Translations under genes and position numbers: made by a program
From: Sesamum alatum
Lineage: Eukaryota; Streptophyta; Magnoliopsida; Lamiales; Pedaliaceae
Direction: 5' to 3'
Assembly (NCBI GenBank): GCA_034509735.1
Contig: JACGWO010000004.1
Span: 19,635,395-19,699,394 of the forward strand
Length of the DNA stretch: 64,000 nt
The notes under the pieces: model-generated
Database searches by the model: none
Told to the model about the DNA's origin: nothing
The model's input: only the letters and a program-made list of their open reading frames with translations
In this document: positions 58,919 to 64,000 of the stretch, in pieces
Layout: every line of letters starts with the position of its first letter
How positions within the stretch are numbered: position 1 is the first letter of the stretch

Positions 58919-61147
58919 TGTTAGAATAGGTGACCAGAAAGCCAATAGGTTTGGCGATTTGTAACCTATTATACAACTCGATGTAATTGTAATATTATTA
59001 TGTGATGAATAAAGTGAGTGTTCGTCACTATTGGTACCTACTTTGTTGTGCTCACTTTACATTTGTTAAAACGGTGTTTAACTTATATCGCTACAAAGCC
59101 CACAGACCATGGATAACAACTCGTGCAGTTGGGCCACGCATTGGATGGTGGTCATGAAACCAACTGATTAAGAGTTGGGTCTGAAACGTTCCAAGTCGAG
59201 GACCTCGAGACAGGGCATCGAGAGTCCTATTGAGACTTGCATCAAGAGTCGTGTTCATTGGATGAGTGCCGTGTTTCATCGGCGACAGGCGTGGGACGCC
59301 TACACGGTCTTGATGGGTTGGTCGACTGGGGTCGAGCCGACTGGACTGAACTCGCGGGGATCATCATATGGAAGCCTTGGAGGCTTGGTCGGTATGATTG
59401 GATTCCCCGGTTCCGATAGTACGGGAGTAATCCTCAGACTTGAGGAATCATGGCAGTCACGTGCACAGGACGGCTGTATCTTGGATCTGGCGAGAGGTGA
59501 TCATTCTGTAAGATGATCATTATAAGCCTTGTCCAGTGCAGTCGGAATGTGTAGCGAGGACGGTGGATTCCAAGAAGAGGATCCGTCCCCTGTCAGTATG
59601 TGAAAGAGGTATCTCCTATGCACTCGGAGACACGTTCATGCTGTTTGAAGCTGTGGCCACAGTGGTTGGTCGAACAGGGAATGGTTTCCTGTGTCGACGC
59701 AATGAAGCATACGTGGTCTCGAGTATTAAGCATAGATGCCTAGTCAAGGATGGGAACCGACGCCCAATTTCATACCCTAGACCAAGGCCGGGAGACGGTA
59801 GACGGAAGGATCGTACCCGTACGGAATCGGCGCCTAAATGTTCACGCCAATTCACCTAGTCTCTAGTGCCATGGACCGTTGCTAGACGGCCACCCATGGT
59901 AACGGGCCCTTGTGGGACACGGGCCAAGTCTAGCTGAGGGTGAACCTAAAGGGTCACACACAAATCACCGAGGAGGTTGAGAGATCGACTTGGAGTCAAT
60001 CTCGAAGGATAAAAATAAGTAATTGGATTACTTAAGGGAAAGTCCATTGGATGGACGGGCCGATATTGTATCGGGCTTTCATTTAATCAGTAAATTGGAT
60101 TTTTGATTAAATATGGAAAGTTGAGATGTTGAGACGTTGGATCTTTTAATTGGATTAAAAGATCAAGGGGAATAATTTAAGTGGACATTAAATTGGATTT
60201 AATATTGGGTTCGTCGTAATTGGATTACGATAAAACCCGGTCCGTTTAAATTATACCCGAGAGGAGAAATAATTCCTAATTTGGAATAGGAAGAAGTTGG
60301 ACTTCTTCCCTTAATTAAACATAGCCGACATGCTCCCTTGGAGGAAGCAAAATCAGCCATGTTTCATGCTAGGTGGTATGTTGACTTGTCTCTTTTGGAA
60401 AGAGACAAATCAACTCCAATCAAGCTCTTCCCTTTTGGTATGATTTGATCATACCATAAATTTTGGTAGGCTTGATTGAAGAATTGATGGTGATTGATTG
60501 GAATGAATCTAGACATCCTTGGATGAACCTAGACACATTCCAATAATCACATTAATTATGTATATATATTAGAATATACAACACCTAGCATAAGTGATTC
60601 ATTATTCATCTTTTTCTAGGAAAAAGAGAAGACAAAAATCCTCTCCTCTCTCTCTCAATTTTCGTGCTCCCTCCCTCTCTTACACTTGTGTTCTTCACTT
60701 GATTTTGAATCAAGAAGAAGAACAAAGTAAGTTTAAGAGAACACTAATTCATAGTGTTCTTCTCTTAAACCGATTCCTTCCTAAACCCGTTCTTTTCTAG
60801 CAAGAAGAACGTGTGTTTCTTCCGGTGTGGTGTGGATCACCTTTGGAGAATCCATACGTTTGGATTTCGTGAGCATTCCGGAGAAGGAACAACGCTAGTA
60901 GCCGGGAGCATACGCTAAACAATCAAAGGTAACGGTTTATTACGCTTTGATTGATTCCATTTATATATCTATGCCCTATGTGTTTAAATATATGTTTTAA
61001 TATTTACACATCCTACATCGAACGCCCGGTTGAGCACCCAAGGGTACACCCCTTGGGATCCGCGTATTTTGAATTTTATTTAAATTTACGCAATTCCACG
61101 CTTTCTCGCTTCCGCTCGCGCTCCCGGGCGGATCCGCTTGTCCTTCA
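58919..61147 (+). mobile_element. element C 5' LTR
   Basis: 2229 bp, TGTTAGAATAGG ... GATCCGCTTGTCCTTCA. TATA-like TATATATAT near 60560. The open frame at 59536-59859 is also seen in solo LTR E but is frameshifted in F, so it is not called a gene. Confidence 0.93.
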
Positions 61148-61149
61148 AG

Positions 61150-61167
61150 TGGTATCAGACCCGGTTC
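61150..61167 (+). other. primer-binding site of element C
   Basis: TGGTATCAGACCCGGTTC, initiator tRNA-Met type with one mismatch in the first 13 bases. Confidence 0.9.
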
Positions 61168-63035
61168 GATGTAAGGGGCATAGATCTATGTGTTTTGCAT
61201 GATCTACTTGCTTTTAAATGGCTTTATTGGCATGTTAGATTACATAAATATGTGAATAATATGATGATTCAATTGTTTGGATTTAATGGACTTTTGGCAT
61301 GCTTAATTTTGTTAGATTGGATCTAAAATTGCATGCTTATTTTCAGAATAATATTAATTTTATTGTGCTGAAACAGTTTTGAAAAAACAAAAAAAAAAAA
61401 AAAAAAAAAATTTGGTCGGGCCGGCAGTGGCCGCGCGCAGGCGGGCGCCTGCGCGCGCCATGCGCCGACGCTGCGCACAGGCCCGCGCGCAGGGCGCGCA
61501 CGCGCGCTGTGCGCAGCCGGCCGCTGCTGGCCGAGAGCCAGCGCGCGGCACAGCGCGCGCGCGCGCTGCCCTGTGCGCGCGGGCGGCCGGCCAGCACAAC
61601 GGCTGGGCCGTTTTGTGCCGTTTTTCGACTTTTTCCGGAAAATTCGATTTTCTGTATTTTTCTGCACAATATTCTGAAAATATATTAATTTTGCATTTTT
61701 TGATTTTGGGATAATTGGATTGTTCCTTGAATTAAATTTGCTTAATTAATTTGGGATCAATACATGCATTGGATGCATTGTGTAAAATGTCCATTAAATT
61801 TAAAATTTGAATTTTTGCATATTATTTATATATTTATGCTTTTGTGATGTTGGACATCACTTGGATATTTGGAATATCCATTGGTTATTTATGCATGATT
61901 ATTTGGAATAATTATGTTATGTGAGTTGATGGAATCAACATGGGATGATCACAAAGCCTAGACCTTGTGTATGGATGAATGAATGTTTATTTATTTTCTG
62001 TTGGGTGGGGCCTGCGTGCCTCTTGTTTTTGGGACTATCATCTCCCGTATTTTCAGCCTCATGATGTTCAGGCTTGTTTTCTTTATTACCGATGTATTAC
62101 TTTCAGTTGTAATGAGAGTAGATAGGATTGGTGAGGTTTCAATTTTAACGAGCAATTGGAGTCGGAGACCTCAAGGAGGAGCATCAAGGCATGAACAAGA
62201 AGCACTTCAAGGCCCATTGGAATGACAATGGGTTTATTATTATTGTAATAATTTAGGACCACCCTAGACAGACCATAGACTCACTGCGGGCTCAGTGGGT
62301 CGCATAGGTTGGGCTTGTGATCATCCTAACAGGGTTATGCTATGTTTTTCTGCATGCGGCGTATTTTTATTTATCGCTTTAAATATTGGATATTTATGCA
62401 TGCTAAAAACACCATAATGTGATGAGGTCTCGGTCATACACAAAACTCTCATTTGGTTGGACCAAATTAAATATTAGGCCCTGAACGGACTTGAATCAAA
62501 ATGGTATTTTGGTCTGTCCGAGCCTTCCATCCCCAGCAATGTGGTGAGGAAGCTACCACTACCCAAGTGTGGTCTCACGAGTCGTGGCACACTTGGACTA
62601 GGGGAAAGCTGCACTATTGTTGTGAACAAAAAGACTGCGCTCGCTGTTTCCCCTGTCTCACGAGTCGTGGGGGGCGACAGTTTGAGGCATGATTTGGTTG
62701 ATGGTCGGGCCCAACACTGAGTAACATGGTTCGCTTGGAGTCCTCGGAACCATGCGAATAGGTGAGGCAAAATATCTTGGGAATCTCATTGGATGAGAAT
62801 GATATTGGATATCTCCCACAAGGTCTTCTTCATGTGAATCGTAAAAGCGGGGCATGGAGATTACACTTGTGGATCCCAAGCCCACTAGGAAATGGTTTCC
62901 CAAACTCCGCTTGAGAGTGGCGGACTTTCGTATAAATAGTGGGAGGGTTAAAGACTAAAAGACCAAGTCTTCAACTTGAACAATAATATTACCATCATCT
63001 GCTAATTTCTGCTTTACATTTTCATTAATGTAGAT
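61168..63035 (+). other. element C untranslated leader
   Basis: Contains a poly-A run (61388-61410), a GC-rich block (61415-61605), AT-rich sequence and the paired near-palindrome described separately. Frames through the GC-rich block are compositional. Confidence 0.75.
62572..62670 (+). repeat. paired near-palindrome in element C leader
   Basis: GTCTCACGAGTCGTGG at 62572-62587 and 62655-62670. It is the reverse complement of the word found twice in the element A leader, that is, the same motif in the element's own sense. Confidence 0.78.
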
Positions 63036-64000
63036 ATGTTTAAGAACCCATTAACCATGATTCTTGAGACTAACAAATTCAACGGAACGAACTACTTGGA
63101 CTGGCTGAGAAACCTGAGGATTGTCCTCAGTTTCGAGAACCAAGGCTACGTCTTGGACGAGCCGCCACCGAGCGACTTACCGGAGGGGTCCATGCCTGAA
63201 GAACGTTGACGTTCGAGAAATGGCATGAGGACAACCGGAAAGTACGCAGTATCATACTGGCTTCGATGTCTAACGACATCCAAAAGCAGTATGAGAGGCT
63301 GGACAACGTCTCCGCCATAAATGCTCCGCATGAACGAGGTTTATGCGGTCCCGGATAGGCATATTAGATATGCCGCCACAAAAGCATTCTTTGGCACCAA
63401 GCTCGCTGAAGGAGCGTCTGTACAGAGTCATGGGTCAAGATGCTCTCCCTAGTGGAGAAACTCGAGTACCTTAAAGCTGGGCTTAACAATGACACGTACA
63501 TTGACGTAATTCTCCAGTCGCTTCCTCCATCCTATGACCCGTTTGTTGTAAACTACAACATGAATGGACTTGAGAAGTCTTATTCATGAGTTGATCAACA
63601 TGCTAGTCCAATACGAGGCAACGACCCACAAGTCGGCGCCGGCAGTATTGATAGGAGAGGCTTCGACCTCCAAGGTGAATGGCAAGAGGGCCGGACGCTG
63701 GAAGAGGAAGAAGGGCAAAGGAAAAGACGGTTGCGGCCCCTGCTCGTGCTCCGGGCGTCCCTGTTGCTCCGGTTAGACCGAGCAAAAGGAAAGGAGAAGG
63801 CCCGTGGTTCTCAGCGGTCCAAGGCAAATGATGTCTGCATGCATTGCCAAGGGAAAGGGCATTGGAAGAGGGAGTGCCCACAACTCCTCTCCAACCCAGG
63901 TGTGTTTGTGGTTGAAGTTAATATGATTACTAATTCTGCTTCATGGGTATTGGATACCGGGTGTGGTGCTCACATCTGCAATGATTTGCAGGCACTGCAA
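63036..64000 (+). pseudogene. element C gag and protease start, frameshifted
   Basis: The ATG at 63036 gives MFKNPLTMILETNKFNGTNY, then LDWLRNLRIVLSFENQGYVL, close to the element A gag. A one-base loss near 63205 brings an early stop (PEER*). Further shifts lie near 63325, 63430 and 63580. The knuckle CMHCQGKGHWKREC (about 63838-63880) and protease LDTGCGAHICN (about 63951-63983) are intact in their own frame. Pol lies beyond the window. Confidence 0.92.

Larger units (their letters stand above)
58919..64000 (+). mobile_element. element C: copia retrotransposon, 5' LTR to gag, continues past window
   Basis: 5' LTR 58919-61147, PBS 61150, leader to 63035, gag from 63036. Inserted into the gag of element B right after CACATCTA. 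The likely 5-bp duplication ATCTA cannot be checked because the far end is outside the window. Confidence 0.93.

Noticed and set aside
59536..59859. 107-codon frame, similar to one at 5067-5399
   Set aside because: Both lie at the same place in LTRs C and E. The copy in LTR F is frameshifted, and there is no protein family. Conservation reflects LTR identity.
61343..61714. Overlapping frames of about 80-115 codons on both strands
   Set aside because: Same cause: the GC-rich leader block of element C.
1..64000. CRISPR arrays, bacterial operons, rRNA genes
   Set aside because: No regularly spaced identical repeats, no rRNA-like sequence, and all recognisable genes are of plant nuclear type.

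Overview
The window looks like nuclear DNA of a flowering plant, probably a eudicot. It is AT-rich, its one intact gene has introns, and nearly everything else is plant transposable-element sequence: Ty1/copia, L1-type LINEs, Mutator-like elements, MITEs and tRNA-derived SINEs. There is no sign of bacterial operons, CRISPR or organellar genes. I cannot name the species.

The one clearly intact host gene is an amino acid permease of the AAP family on the minus strand (38826-50736). It has seven exons whose splice phases agree, encodes 486 residues, and is closest in remembered motifs to the AAP1/6/8 group. It has a TATA box at about 50810 and a possible poly(A) signal at 38784. Introns 5 and 6 (5.5 and 3.2 kb) are full of MITEs and SINEs, several with exact target-site duplications (TSDs), yet the coding sequence has no break.

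Left part. 1-2700 is the decayed 3' half of a copia element with its 3' LTR. 2700-3905 is an L1 relic. 4053-10891 is a Mutator-like element (MULE-1) with long terminal inverted repeats. It holds a decayed minus-strand MuDR-type transposase and, on the plus strand, a small GRF-type zinc-finger gene with a C-terminal membrane segment. That small gene is split by a 2.1-kb solo LTR with a perfect GTGGG duplication. 11225-12800 is an L1 5' fragment. 12830-13560 is a copia reverse transcriptase (RT) relic. 13732-19166 is a second element bounded by long inverted repeats and holding another solo LTR. 20096-22284 is a third long LTR with a primer-binding site (PBS).

Middle. A second L1 (24613-28256 plus 37970-38433) is split by a nearly complete 9.7-kb minus-strand copia element (element A, 28257-37964) with a perfect CCGTC duplication. 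Element A has two closely similar 2-kb LTRs and an iMet-type PBS. Its RT/RNase H region is broken by stops and frameshifts, and a deletion has removed the RNase H end and polypurine tract.

Right part. Three related copia copies are nested: a plus-strand gag fragment D (53268-53972), a minus-strand element B inserted in D (53973-58918), and a plus-strand element C inserted in the gag of B (58919 to the window edge). Seven LTRs of this one family are present in the window. No new enzymatic or defence system was found. The most unusual items are the GRF-finger gene carried by MULE-1 and split by the solo LTR, a paired near-palindrome conserved in the leaders of A and C, a cluster of GTTACAA motifs at 22530-22990, and the GC-AG intron in the permease.
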